This document shows, in pieces, positions 35,641 to 47,927 of a DNA stretch of 64,000 nucleotides. Source of the DNA: Nageia nagi. Lineage: Eukaryota; Pinophyta. The notes below the pieces were generated by a model. It made no database searches, was not told where the DNA came from, and saw only the letters and a list, made by a program, of their open reading frames with translations. A program made the position numbers and the translations under genes. The stretch covers positions 160,890,001-160,954,000 of the forward strand of contig JBITNC010000001.1 in NCBI GenBank assembly GCA_050084985.1, read 5' to 3'. Each line of letters starts with the position of its first letter. Position 1 is the first letter of the stretch.

Positions 35641-37450
35641 CTTAATTACTTTTAAACACTTAAACCACACATTAATTATGTATTATACACCAATTTTAAC
35701 TACTACACATTTTATCAAGCCACTTTTGATAGAGTATGATACATCAAGAAATGGAATTGGTGTTGTATTAATGCAAAATGGTCATCCCTTTCCATTTGAG
35801 GACAAGCATCTATCAAGACGAAATTATGGAAATTCAATGTATGAAAACAAAATTATGCTTTTTCTACATACAATACAAAAATGATGACCTTATTTGATGG
35901 GGAGACACTTCATAATAAAAATGAATCATAACAACATAAAAAATTTCTTAGAACATCTTTCTTGCTCAAGGAAGCATAAATGATTAAGCTAAATAGATGT
36001 ATTATCCAGCATGATTGAGAATAATAAATCTACTTGCAATATCATATTTAGATTCAACATGGATGGGAGGAATGGATGAAAGATCCAACTATAGTATATG
36101 CCATTCAATAATTAAGAAATAATGATAAAAAACTCACTAGAATTCAATGGTTAAATGAAATTCTCAAATTTCATAACAACATATACTTGAAAAAATTTCA
36201 AATGCAAGGAATTGATTCTCCAAGAGATACAATTATTCTCTACAACAAGTCACCTCCTATTCTTCAAAACCTATCACATAGTAATAAAATCCTTTTATTG
36301 GGGTGGGGCATAAACAAGATGTTAAGGAATTTATGGAGAAATACGAAATGTCAAGAAATAAAGGTGAATTAAGTAAAAACACCCAAAGTATTGCAACCTC
36401 TACTAATTCCAAATGAACAATCTCGATGAACTTTATTAAAAAGAGTATTCTAATCAGAAAGAAAAATAATAATACTTCTTATGGTGAATAGGCTAGCAAA
36501 ATTGCATAATTTATTGCTCTACGACATCCTTTCATATCATGCAATGGGCTAAAATAATTCTAGATTAACCAAATCTTTTGCCTTTGTGTTATTCCATAAT
36601 GCATTGTCGATGATAAGGATCCAATAATCACAAGCAACTTTTGGAGGGAACTATTCTTAGTGGTACTAAGTTCAACATGATCTCTACTTATCACCCATAA
36701 TTAAATGGCCAAACAATAATAATAAATAAAAGTTTTGAAAAGTACTTGAGGTGCTTCACATCAAATAAATAAATATAATGTGTTAAGTGGCTTTTCTTAG
36801 TCAAATGGTGGTATAATACATCATATTGTTTCCCACTAAAATGCCCCCCTATGAATTAATATATGGGTAAAAGACCTCTATATTAATGGATTACATCCCA
36901 AGATAAACAAATGTCAATGAAGTGGGAAACATATGGCAATATATACAATAAATTCTTATCTCACTTAATGAAAATCTTCACCAAGTTCAAAATCACATGA
37001 AATAAGTGGACCAACATAAAACTAAAACATTTTTTTAAGATGATATAGTATGCCTTATATTTCAACCTTACAAACAAACATCTTTGAAAGTAAAAATAAA
37101 GAAATAATTGGCACCCAATTTCTATGAACAATACAAGTGCTTAAGAGAATTGAATAGGTATCACATGACCTAGAACTACCTGAATCTTGAAGAATTCATC
37201 TAGTCTTTCATGTTCTTGTCTTAAGAGGATACTTGAGAGAAACATTAAGCAAAAACAAAGCTACCAAAACTCAATGAAGGAAATATCATGATGGAACTAG
37301 AAGCTATTTTAGAAAAATGCACAAGGAACTTACAAAATCAAGACTTAGTAATCAAATGGAAGGACTTGTTAGATAAAAATGCTCCTTGGAAGGTGGAAAC
37401 TATATTAAAATTCTTTCCACAATCAAAAGCTTTAGGGTTAGTTTTTTAAT
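35640..37450 (+). pseudogene. Chromovirus-type Gypsy pol relic (RNase H, integrase, chromodomain)
   Basis: The block 35,678-35,884 is the RT/RNase H junction: FIKPLLIEYDTSRNGIGVVL then MQNGHPF and a YENKIMLFLH equivalent of YEKEMLAI. Further on, heavily broken, are integrase traces: a degraded core around 36,600-36,720 (Asp-containing segment then a TSYHPQTDGQTE-like remnant) and PPYELIYG near 36,850. Around 37,330-37,430 the phrase LVIKWKDLLDKNAPWKVE resembles a chromodomain (usual VKWKGL...ATWE). No LTRs found; the RT 5' part is missing. Very old and truncated. Confidence 0.75.
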
Positions 37451-37598
37451 AGAGAGAGGCAAGTTATGACAAGTTTTTGGTAGAAGTGATCAAAAGAAAA
37501 CTTCAACCAATTCTAGAAATTGATACTAAATAAATTTTTAAAGCTAGAAGAGTAAAAAGAAAAATTGATTTAAATACAAAGAGAGTGCCCATATTAAT

Positions 37599-37796
37599 GT
37601 GTCCTCCACCTTTCAACAAAGCTTACTTCATAGATCTCCAAAATTAAAAGGAACAAGAATTTTTATTAATGAAGATATTATTCCTAAATATCAAGTTGAG
37701 TTGCATAAAGAAATAAAAATAATGAAAGAAGCAAGAAATCATGGAAAAATAGCTTTCATTAGAAATCATAAAGCCATAATCTTATACAATAAATAA
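37599..37796 (+). pseudogene. LINE relic ORF1 C-terminal fragment
   Basis: A 65-codon block containing LKGTRIFINEDIIPKYQVEL and NHGKIAFIRNHKAI. This resembles the conserved end of LINE ORF1 proteins (a G-x-x-I-x-I-x-E-D-L-T-P-like phrase, then a K/R-rich helix and an I-R-x-x-K segment). The N-terminal part is not readable. Confidence 0.55.
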
Positions 37797-37929
37797 GAAC
37801 AACAATCAAAGTTTAGGGTACTCCTATGGAATAGTCAATGCTTTCTATGAAGAAAAAGCCCTCAACTAAGCTAGATTTTGTATAATATATTTGTAATTTT
37901 TCTCACTAAAACTTGGGAACATGAAAATA

Positions 37930-38640
37930 TTTTCTAATATGGATGGATTTAATTCATTCTCTATTCAAAGCAAAAGGCACAAAGGTAGAACTTATGGGAG
38001 AATTGCTTGTTATTATAAGTCTTATTTAGGTAATTCCTTTAAGCTAATTAAAGAGTGACTCAAACAACCAATTTATGTAGTTTGAATTAAGAAATAAAGA
38101 AAAAAATTCTTTTTATTTCCTTTTCGATATGTTATTTCACCTCTAACAATTCAACATGTTATAAGAAGCCAAAAATAGATAAACATTTTCCTTTTCAAAA
38201 CCTTAACAATAATATCAACAATTTTAAACAAAAATATGAGCTAATTCAACTTGGAAAATTTAATGCTTGAATAAGTTGCAAGCAAAATATTTGTACTAGT
38301 TGTGTTAACAACACTAATCCCCTTTGGCTCAATGAAGATCCTATCATCACACATGAGTTTTCTCAAACCTCTAAGGACTAAATTGTAAATAACTTTAGAC
38401 ATGAACTAATCAAGCTCATCAAATGCAAATAACTTGTTATTTATAATGGTCTACATTATTGACCCACATTTAATAACTTCACTTATATTTATAAAGATGG
38501 TAATAGTACCATAGACTATATATTATTCTTCCAACTTCTTTTCTTAAGTAAATATTGAACTTTGAGATCTTGACTGATCATAACCTAACTTTGATAATCA
38601 ACCTATTTTTTTGCTCTTAAGATAGATCTAACACATAAAT
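37930..38640 (+). pseudogene. LINE relic endonuclease domain
   Basis: Broken translation retains EEP-fold landmarks: GRIACYYKSYLGNSFKLIKE, a GKFNA motif at about 38,260 in place of the usual GDFNAR, NPLWLNEDPIITHEF, LVIYNGLHY, a STIDYIL motif and DHNLTLI. The G-D-F-N Asp reads Lys, so the active site is lost. Its job would have been first-strand nicking of target DNA. Confidence 0.6.
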
Positions 38641-39129
38641 GCAACACTGCCACTAACAAAACAAAAACTACAAAATTTGTTTTTAAACATAATGAACTTG
38701 AGGCCCCTCAAAAGGATCTACAAGATGCATTTAGCTCATCCCTTAATAATTTATCCTCTATAATTTATTTATATAATAACTTCACCTCAAAATTTTCTAC
38801 CTACATCAATAAGCATTATCATCAAAAGTGTATCACCTATAATAATCGAAAAAAAAAAAGATGGTATGATATGGAATGTAAAGTTGGTAGAAAAAATGTT
38901 AATATTGCTCAAAATAATATGGATAAGCATTAGAAAATGAACTAATATAAAATCTTAGTTAAATAATGAGAAATAGATTTTTTTTAATCAACAAAGACTT
39001 TTAGACCTGAGGAAACATAATCCAAAATAATTTTGGAAAATAGCTTCACTTTAAAAAAATGACAATTGAACCTCCAATTGATATAAATAATTAGAATTGT
39101 TATTTCAAAAAGCTTGTTGTATCCCCTCT

Positions 39130-41140
39130 AACTTTGGACACTTTACAAGACATAACATTTACTCTTAGCAAAAAAAATGTTTTCTTTATAGTAGATATTA
39201 AGGTTGGAGTTAAAATATTATCAAAAGGGAAAGCCAAAGACATAGAAGGATATCAAGCAAAAATTCTAAAAATTGAAAATTCTATCATTACCCCTCATAT
39301 CTAAACCCTTTTCAACACATGCCTAAAAGAAGGTTTCCCTAAATAGTGGACTACAAGTCCAATCATTCCTATGTACAAAATTGGAGATAAAAATAACCCA
39401 TAAAAAAATAGAACTATTATGATATATTTTTTGCTTTCCAAACTCAATAGTAGTATTATAGAAAAGAAATTTAGAAATTGGCTTGATAATAATAAATCAA
39501 GAGCTAAAGGTTAAGTTGATTTTTAGAAGCAAATATTCAAGCCAATTTCTTTGTGGATTTCAAAAAAAACTTTGATACTATTCCTAGTGGTAAAATTTAT
39601 TTGTTTGCTTTGTGAATTTCAAAAAAAACTTTGATACTATTCCTAGTAGTAAAATTTTAAAGTGTGTGGCTAAATTAGATTTACTAAGAAGCAAACATTT
39701 AACAATTGATGGAATCCTCATTTTTTGACTTATTGCTGAAAATTATAAAAACAATAAAGAAAATTTATTTGTTTACTTTATGGGTTTCAAAAAAACATTT
39801 GATACTATTCCTAAGCTTAAAATTTTAAAGTGTATGTCTACATTGGGTATACCTTATCAACTCACATTTGCAATTTTTAGGCTTTATGAGCAAGTTATCA
39901 CCAAAATCAAAACTAATCAATGATTGTATAAAAATTAGTTGTAATATTGTGCTTAAATAAGGATACCCACTATCCTCAATTCTTTTTGGTATTTATATAA
40001 ATCAACTAGAAAAATACTTCGAAGAAATTGGGTGCATAAACACCAACCTTCATTATCTCATCATTACTCTCTTTATGCAAATGATATTGTCTTCTTAGCT
40101 AAACATTTTGATGATCTTTTAAAATAATTAAATATTCTTCAAACATTTTGTAATCTATTTAATTTAACAATTGATATAGGTAAAACTAAAATTATTATAA
40201 GTAAATTTAAAAAGACATCTCATCCTACAATCTTATTTAATAATCAACCCTTGGAGGTGACTTACTCTTACAAATTCTTAGGTAGAGATATAAATTACAA
40301 ACTAAATTGGAATCTAAGTGTAAAAAAAAATCCCTATTGTATGGAAAGCCTTCAATGGTCTAGAAAATAAATGTAAAATGTAGGACTTCAAAATTAAGAC
40401 ATAAAGCAAACTCTTTTCTCGTCTTGCAAGCCCACTAGTACTATATGGTTGAGAAGTTTGGGGTGGAAGCATTTCTCAATAAACATGAAATAAAATAGAA
40501 CAAATTCAAAAATAATTTCATCATTTATAGTTCAAAATTAAAAACAACACGTCAAACCCTATCCTTCTCATGGAAGTTGGTTTACTCCCTATTAAAAGTG
40601 AAGCTTTAATATGATAATTTTTATACAATTATAAACCAACAAAGTTAGATACTCTTAGGCTACCAATAGTTACACAACAAACTTGTTTCACTCATCAACA
40701 TCTTAAGAGGTTGGTTAAAAAACATTGATAAGTGGCTTGATTTTTGAGGCAATCATATTAACATAAACCCTTCAAATAGTGATTAATTAAAAATATGTAT
40801 TGCAAATAAAGTAACTTAAAAATTATGAAGTGATTTTAATATCAAAAACAAAAGAAAACTAGCTTACTATAAATATATCATTAATACAAAACTTGAGCAT
40901 TCATCCCATCCACATAAAATCGTCAATCTCAAAAAGAAACTTACAATCATAAAATCAAGAACTAATTCACACAAATTGCATAGCAAAATTGGTAGATGGA
41001 CAATACCTAAAACACCTTAAGATAAAAGAACTTGTACCTTTTGTAGCCTAAATGTCATAAAAGATGAGACTCGTTTACTTTTTTTTTTGTATTTACAAAG
41101 ACATCAAACGAAACTATAAAAATATTTGTAATTATAGATT
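39130..41140 (+). pseudogene. LINE relic reverse transcriptase and C-terminal region
   Basis: Reads with stops: GKAKDIEGYQAKILKIENS (39,220 on), a degraded RTIMI/IEKKFRNWLD part, the motif-A neighbourhood FKKTFDTIP (present three times, see repeats), the catalytic region near 40,080 (LYANDIVFLA, where the usual YADD reads YAND), then TYSYKFLGRDINYKLNWN and, at the end, GRWTIPKTP and CTFCSLN. The YAND change and the stops make it dead. Confidence 0.65.
39548..39835 (+). repeat. Local triplication of the RT motif-A segment in the LINE relic
   Basis: The string beginning CAAAAAAAACTTTGATACTA occurs at 39,561 and 39,620, and a variant (CAAAAAAACATTTGATACTA) at 39,788. The first two are a 59-bp tandem duplication; the third is 168 bp further on and sits in the best-preserved RT context. 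Confidence 0.88.
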
Positions 41141-41330
41141 GATCCATGAAATTTTAAATCAAAATAACCAAAACAAGCTTGACGATTTTATTATACAATT
41201 TAATTATATTAGAAACAAACATTCACATAAATTATTTATATTTATTTTTGGACAAACTTAGATAGATCCTGCAACCCATTGGATTTAAAAGGAAGTTAAA
41301 AGAGCTATCTTTATACCCACATAATTAGTC

Positions 41331-41834
41331 TTAATATCATTACGAGTAGGCTACAGATCATAAAGATTAGTGCAAATCATATTTGCATATTAGTAGGAAC
41401 ATGAGCTAGACCCTTAATTATCATTTATTTTATTCGATATCTTCATATACTCATAAGGTTGCCCCCTTGATTTTGCACAAGGTGTTCTATTATTAATTGG
41501 TTTTGCATAATCTTATATGTTGCAATTAATTACTTTGATTATTGGAATTGTAAAACTTGCATGTGATTTATGTTAATTATTTGTACTGGTTGGATATGTA
41601 ATATTACAATGACATGGATATCAAATAATAATAATAATTTGATATTAATGTTCGTGGGGAACCAAAATGGTCAATGGGATTGTAAGAAGAATAAGACCAA
41701 GGAAGTGCCTCCTACAGCTCCTATATATCAAAGAAAATATGTAATAGAAAAGAAGTTGCATTTCGAACATGAGGTTGTATTATGCCTTTATGTATGAGAT
41801 AAAAGAATTATGGAAGAGACTAAAGCTACTCTAT
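41331..41834. other. Short unclassified interval before the L1-type LINE
   Basis: No supported gene. Its last 12 bases (41,823-41,834) are the left candidate target duplication of the LINE. Confidence 0.6.
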
Positions 41835-41995
41835 GAGATGATGAGGAATCAGGAAGTCGAAAAAAGCTCTGCTAGGGTTTTTGTAAGGTGTATGAGCCGA
41901 GTTGCTTGCTTAGGGTTTCACATTGTACTTCGGCTCTAAAGGCCACGTCAACCAGTTACCACCACCTTGAGCGGCTTCGTTCTATTTCTTTTTTA

Positions 41996-43236
41996 ATGGA
42001 GTCCTCTCATTCAACAACTTCAACCCATGTTGATACTGCTGAAAGGAGCAATGGCACCCAAGAAAGCCAGGAAATTCATCCCGAAAGTTTACAGCAAGGT
42101 AATCCCTCTATTCCTGATGTTGATATCTTAGTTGATGATTTTAACAATGCTTGTGGTTGGCTAGAAAGTCATACTTTGATAGGGTATTTTCTGGGTCGTA
42201 TTCCTACGAACTCTATTATCCATAGCTGGGTTTAGCAATATTGGACTTCGTATGGAGTCAAAGTCGAGGGTGTTCAAAACCTCGCGAAAGGTTTCTTTCT
42301 CTTTCATTTTCCCCATTAAGACCATGTCAAATCTGTATTTGACCATGGTCCTTGGCATGTTCATAACTTGCTCTTGGTGTTTCAACCCTAGACACGAGAT
42401 TTCTCTATCGATGAAGGAGCTCCATTGGAAGTACCTGTTTGGGTTGAACTCCTCGGACACCCAGTACCTCTTTGGCCATTCATGGAAATAATTGTGGCTC
42501 CATTAGGTACCTTCGTCTATGTTAAGCAGTCTAAATTTTATGGAGTTCATTTCTACAAAAGGGTTTGAGTTAAAAATGACTTATCCAAAAATCTTAGGGA
42601 CAATTTGGTTGTTAATGTCGATAGCATCTCATACTGTCAAAAGCTGGTTTACATAAACCTATTGAATACTTGTTATTAGTGCCAATCTGCTGAGCACAAG
42701 ATTAAAGCTTGCCCTCTCATGGAGGCAAGATTCAAAGCCCACAGTCAAGCAACTGTGGCCTCGATTACTCATGCACCACAACCTGCTAGGTAGCCTCATG
42801 CCCCAAATTCCAAGAATGGACATGCTGACTCTCCAGGGTAATGGGTCACGGTGAACAATAAGAAAACTGCAACCCTTGATAGGGTGCTAGACCTATTGGA
42901 ACCATCACTTCCTCTCAAGGCAATAGCCAAGTAACCCCATCTTCTCTGCCTATCGCCTCTAAGCAGCCTCCAACGCCTACCACCACCAGTAACGGGCCAT
43001 TTTGGAAGCCAAGTACAAAGAGGCTTTAATGCGATCGAGCAAGTCCTGAAGTCCTCCAGGAGGTGGTGTTGCTAGTCGACAAGAGAGATGTTCCTTCAAC
43101 ATGTTTGTTGGCACTAACCATGCCAACTTCCTCGTAAACCTTATGCTTCCCTTGGGGAGTTTGGTGATACTGAGGATTTTGACAATGATATTGGTGACGA
43201 TGACGAGATCGAGGGTGATATGAACCTTGACTCTGC
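41996..43236 (+). pseudogene. L1-type LINE ORF1 (DUF4283 plus zinc knuckle), broken
   Basis: RNA-binding ORF1 protein. I chose ATG 41,996 (MESSHSTTSTHVD) over an upstream in-frame ATG at 41,888, whose N-terminus looks like UTR. Open to 42,235, then continues after TAG in the same phase: QYWTSYGVKVEGVQNLAKGF, a DUF4283 core, PVWVELLGHP, and a knuckle region near 42,670-42,710 reading TCY-stop-CQSAEHKIKAC, so one position in the C-x2-C-x4-H-x4-C segment is a stop. An acidic tail (DTEDFDNDIGDDDEIEGD) ends near 43,236, a few bases before the endonuclease. The central linker is frameshifted. Confidence 0.75.
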
Positions 43237-43239
43237 CCA

Positions 43240-46200
43240 ATGATTTTTTTGTTTTGGAATGTCAGAGGGCTGACGGACCCAATCCAAAAATATTCGATCT
43301 GTAGTGAGATCACTAAAATTAACAATTGTGTTGGGAAGATAGATTTTTTGCCTTCAAGAAGTTAAAATTTCAAGTTTTAATATGGAGTGCGCTAGCTCCT
43401 TTTTGTGGCCTAGCAGCTCCATGTATTCTACTAATCATTATCATGGCAAAGAAGGTGCACTAACTTTGATTCCTCCAAGGTGGAAGGCCCTCTTGGTCTC
43501 ATAGGTGGTGGACCCTTCCAATCAAGTGGTTTGGACACTTTTTGATATTAATGGCCAACCTTTTTGGGTTGTCAATGTTTATGCTTCTAATCATGGTTTG
43601 CATAGAAGCCCGCTATGGAGATGGCTTGCTTTATCTCTTCCCCAGTTGTTTGGTTGTTTTGTGGGGATTTTAACATGATCAAGAAATCTAACGATAAAAT
43701 GAGCCATCTTCCTATGAGATGGTGTGTTGGTGAAAGAGATGTGTGGTTTTTGCTTAAAAACAAACATGGGTTAGTGGACCCGAATGCATGCTACAATGCA
43801 CAAAGCCTACCAAACTCTCTCTGGTTCACCTGGTCGAATTTCCAATTAGATGATTGCAGAGTTCTTAAAAGATTGGATAGGGCAATGCTCACTAATCAAG
43901 TTGGCTTCTCTTTTCAAAGCTTATCCCCTGCAGCACCTTTGGTTCTAGCTTCCTTAAGAAATACCATTTTTGACCATTTGCCCATTGTTTTTAAGGTTGT
44001 CCTCCCTTTTCCTCAACCCCACATATTCCACTCTCAATTTGCCTGAATGTCTCTTTTCTTTCTCACTCGACCACCACAACCCACATCTATAGGGTTTGGA
44101 ACCTTGTGCCAAGACCTAAGGAGAAGGTCAGATGGATTGAATGGTGGAACGATGCCATCATTCGTACCACCTCGTTGTTGAGAATTTTGAGTATTAAACT
44201 TGCCTAGCTCCATAAGTGCTCAGATTGCACTCTTAGGGAGGAGTTTGAACTTGCCTCGTTACGTCTGGAAGTAGAGCCGATAAATGTCCCTCTGCAATAG
44301 CATGTTGGTGCAGTTAGGCATGAGCTCAGGAAAGTAGAATTATATGAAGCCAAAGGTGCTCAAATTTGAGCCCGAATTCACTGGCTTAAAGTGGGTGATT
44401 GGGTTTCTAAAGAATTTTTCCAAAGACTTTCGCCCTTGAGGATGATAACACAGTTCAAAGCCATTTTGGATGAGGATATTTGTGTTACTGATCCTCCTGA
44501 TATAGGCAAAGCTTTTGCAAAGCACTATACCCAAGTCTTTACTTCTCAAGAGTTGACAGAGAAGCATCAACAAACCCTAGATGAATGCTGCAAAGTGGTT
44601 CCCACTAAACTTTCTCCTACCCAGACAAAAGCTTGTGAGTCCATACTCTCTTTGGAGGACTTAAAAATGGCTTTGACTCGTATGGCGAATGAGAAAGCCC
44701 CAGGGCTTGATGGGTTCCCATGTGAGTTTTACAAGAAGTTATGGGACATTGTTGGCCCCCAATCTTCTGTGTGTGTATCAAGAGGCCTTTCTTATAGGGT
44801 CTTTGGGAGTAATTATTAATCAGGGAAACATTAAGTTCATACCTAAGACAGGAGACCCGAAACTCATTTCTAATTAGAGGCCGATCACCCTTCTCAATGT
44901 CAGTTACAAAATCATTGCTAAGACCTAGGCTCTCAAACTTTGGCCTTTGTTGCCTCAAATTGTTCGACCAGAGCAAACCAGTTTTATCAAGAGTCGATAT
45001 ATCCTTGACAATGTCATTGCGATGTGGGAAGGTATGGAGTGCGCTTGCTCATCTCAACAAGACACTCTTTTTATCAAAATCGACTTTGAAAAAGCCTATG
45101 ATAAAATTGAATGGCATTTCATCTTGGCTATGCTTAAAGCTCTAAGCTTCGGCCCCACTTTTCTAGCCTCAGTTCATATGCTTTTCAGTGATGCATCTGT
45201 TGTGTTAACTCTTGATGGGACTCAAACCACCTCCATTGGCTTATTCAGGTCAATTAGACAAGGGTGCCCTCTTGCTCCCTCACTTTCCATGTTAGTTGTT
45301 AAAGCCTTTGGCTATCTACTTGCCAACAAAGCTTCTCAAAAGCTTGTTAAGGGAATCTCTATTCCTAGGCATACTAGGAAATTGATTAATGGCCATTTTG
45401 CTGATGAGTCCTTTCTTACTCTAAGAGAGGATACGAATTTAGTTACTCAGACATTTGAGTGCCTTGACACCTTCTGTAAAACTTCAAGGCCAAGCATCCA
45501 ATGGAGGAAAACCTCTTGTTATAGACAGTCTCAGACAGAATGCCCTGATTGGCTCTTTATTTTTCAATGGCAATGGATAAACCCTGGAGAGATTTTTAAG
45601 TTTTTGGAGATTCCCTTCGCCTTCCAAAGCACCCCAACCCTGTTATGGAACTATGTTCTACGAAGAGTAGAAAAGAAACTTTCTTATTGGATCACTAAGA
45701 AGTTGTCTTTAGCTGGTAAGTTCCAAATTTGTTCGAAAGTGCTGGCTTCCACTCACGTGTATTACTCCTCTTGTTGGGTCCCTTCCCAGAACTGTTACAA
45801 GAAGCTAGAAAAGCTTCTTAGGGATTTCGTATGGGCAAATAATAAAAGATAAGAAAGGATTCCACTGTGTTGCTTGGGAATTATGTTGTCTCCCCAAAGC
45901 CAAGGGTGGTATGGGTATTTTCAACTGTTACAAACAAGGGGTGGCATTGAATGCCAAGATGGTCTCTCGAGCCCTCCAACGCTCAGAAGCTTGGAAAGTG
46001 CTCTTACGACATTGTATTTCTCAAGGCCTTTCCCTTCGTAAAAAAATCTAAAATTGTATGATCTTCCCTTCCTTGATTATTGCCCTTATTTTCATCAAGG
46101 TTTTTGGGTCTTTTATTTGCAAGAGTATTTAGAAAGTGTGGGAGAGCATCAAGCCTTGGCTTCAATGGAATTCTACTAGCTGATGCCAAGGAGTGGCTCT

Positions 46201-47655
46201 AACCTCTCTTAATGTCTAGTAGTCGCCGATTATTACAATACAGAACCAGCCTCTGACTTCCATCCAATGGATTCCAACCAAGCAATTTTTTAAGAAAGGG
46301 ATTGCTTCCCTCTGATTTTTTTTATCACTCTTCCAAAGGGTGGATCCTCGAAGAAGCCTTCAAATCCAAATTTACTCTAAAAGCTGAAGATAAAGATACC
46401 TATGAAGCAATTCTCAACTGCACGCCTTTCTCTTTATGGCCTAAGCTTGATCAACACTCGCAGTGTCCATGGTGGAGAGAATGGAAGTGGGCTTTGGAGC
46501 ATCAATTTTAAATTACAGCACTAAGCTAGGATACAATTGGCTTTCTTTAAATTTGCCCATGATTCCCAAGCTTAATGAGCATTGGTGTCTGTCTTCCACT
46601 ATTTTTGAATGGAGTAAATGATTCAAAACTCTTTGCGTCAATTATATTGAGCCTAAGTAGGTGTACTTTGCATGGAGTCTATTGTTTCGTGGCTTACCTG
46701 TAGGCAACAGACTTACTCACTTGGGGGTGATTAACTCTGTTTGCTCATTCTACAACTCTGAAGAGTTTGTTATGCATCTACTTTGGCGGTGTGGTAAAGC
46801 GGAAAAAGCCTGAAATTGGATGAATTCCTTTTTCCAACCTTTTTCGCATCAACCTCTTTCTTGGTTGAATCATCTCCTGGGAAAATTCACCATATTTTTA
46901 CTTGCCTTTGGAAGTTTTTTGGAATATTTTCGGATTAAAATTTTGTTCCATTTGTGGAAAGAAAGAAATGTAATCATTTTTTCTAGGAAAGTTTCTAATG
47001 TTGATTTCTCTCTGGTCGACAAGCTCACCATTTTTTATTACATCTGGTTTCATATTCAAGATCAAGTTAACAAGGTCGCTCTAGGAGTCAATCACTTACA
47101 AGAGCTTATCAATCATTGGGGAAATGCTCCCTGCTTTGTGATTCAAGTCCCTCCTTCCTCCCCAGTTCAACAGGGGCACTTGCGATCCAATCATCGCCAT
47201 CACCCTCCGCCACGAGAACGGGACCGATGGGACCAAAGACCACGAGGAACTAGGAGCCCTCTGTCAATTACAAGGTGGAATAATCAAGGATGGGATTCCT
47301 GACCCAAGTCTCCTCCGTAGCATGGTTGGGTTGTGATGGAAGCCCCTCCCATCAAGCTACAGGCTAGGGATGGTCGAAAGGAGATGGTGGAGGATGGCAC
47401 AATACAATTAATGAAAAAACTAATACAACGGATGGGTGGGTTTCCACATCCTTCAAAGGCCTTCCCGAATGGCATGAATTCCGAGACACCTTGGGGGTTA
47501 CGCATTGGTCACGGATCCCTTCCAACGTGTGGAAACATAATGAAATGCGAGAGAATGAGGAGGCTATTAATGAACATGTCACGTCTGTACCGTCCATTGC
47601 ACCGCTTGCTAGCTCTCATCTTGCCACTACTCCCTCTACCATGAATGAAACTTAA
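43240..47655 (+). pseudogene. L1-type LINE ORF2 (endonuclease, RT, C-terminal zinc region), broken
   Basis: Endonuclease: VWNVRGLTDP at the start, then a GDFNMI motif (43,660), LPNSLWFTWSN, and DHLPIV at the end (block 43,615-44,046). RT: NEKAPGLDGFPCEFYKK (block 44,391-44,819), a frameshift, then 44,947-45,852 with FIKSRYILDNV, IDFEKAYDKIEWHF, RQGCPLAPSL and the catalytic HFADESFLTL, where the usual FADD reads FADE. A zf-RVT-like region, KAEKA and HLWKERN-type phrase at 46,660-47,000 lead into 46,820-47,302. A further in-phase-looking tail (SRIPSNVWKHNEMRENEEA) reaches a stop at 47,653-47,655. Several frameshifts and stops; inactive. Confidence 0.82.
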
Positions 47656-47917
47656 TTGCTCACGTGCCCGTTTGTTGTAGTGGGTATCATTTTGGAGATT
47701 TCGCAATTTTGCTGATGTTGGTTTTTTTTTGTTGTTATGGCTGTTGGGACTGCTTTGTTGTTTCCCGCCGGTTGGCAGTATGGTTGGTTGTACCTTGTAT
47801 TTTTTTGGCTTGCGAGAGGTGCATGGGGTGTGTTTATGTCCACCCTCCTTCCTTGTATGATTTAGTTTATTTTCCTTTAATATAAAGCTTTATCATTCAT
47901 AAATTAAAAAAAAAAAA
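47656..47917 (+). other. L1-type LINE 3' UTR and poly(A) tail
   Basis: T/G-rich 3' UTR followed by an A run ending at 47,917. Overlapping short ORFs on both strands here are not conserved-looking. Confidence 0.75.
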
Positions 47918-47927
47918 GCTGCTCTAT

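Larger units (their letters stand above)
37480..41330 (+). mobile_element. Ancient LINE relic (ORF1 tail, endonuclease, RT, Cys-His C-terminus)
   Basis: Starts directly after the chromovirus relic. Segments in order: ORF1-like tail (37,599-37,796), apurinic-type endonuclease (about 37,930-38,640), RT (about 39,130-40,300), C-terminal region with a CTFCSLN Cys motif (about 41,000-41,140). Riddled with stops and small indels; no poly(A) tail or target duplication identified. It is distinct from the L1-type element that follows. Confidence 0.75.
41835..47917 (+). mobile_element. L1-type LINE, near full length, with poly(A) tail
   Basis: About 6.1 kb: 5' UTR, ORF1 with DUF4283-like domain and CCHC knuckle, ORF2 with endonuclease, RT and zf-RVT-like region, 3' UTR, and a poly(A) run at about 47,906-47,917. 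AAGCTACTCTAT (41,823-41,834) and AAGCTGCTCTAT (47,916-47,927) match at 11 of 12 bases and are the likely target duplication; two A's of the right copy overlap the tail. GC content and codon texture are clearly higher than in the surrounding AT-rich relics. Both ORFs carry stops and frameshifts. Confidence 0.85.

Noticed and set aside
47284-47885. Several overlapping ORFs on both strands
   Set aside because: LINE ORF2 tail and 3' UTR; only the plus-strand phase ending at 47,655 looks like a continuation of ORF2.
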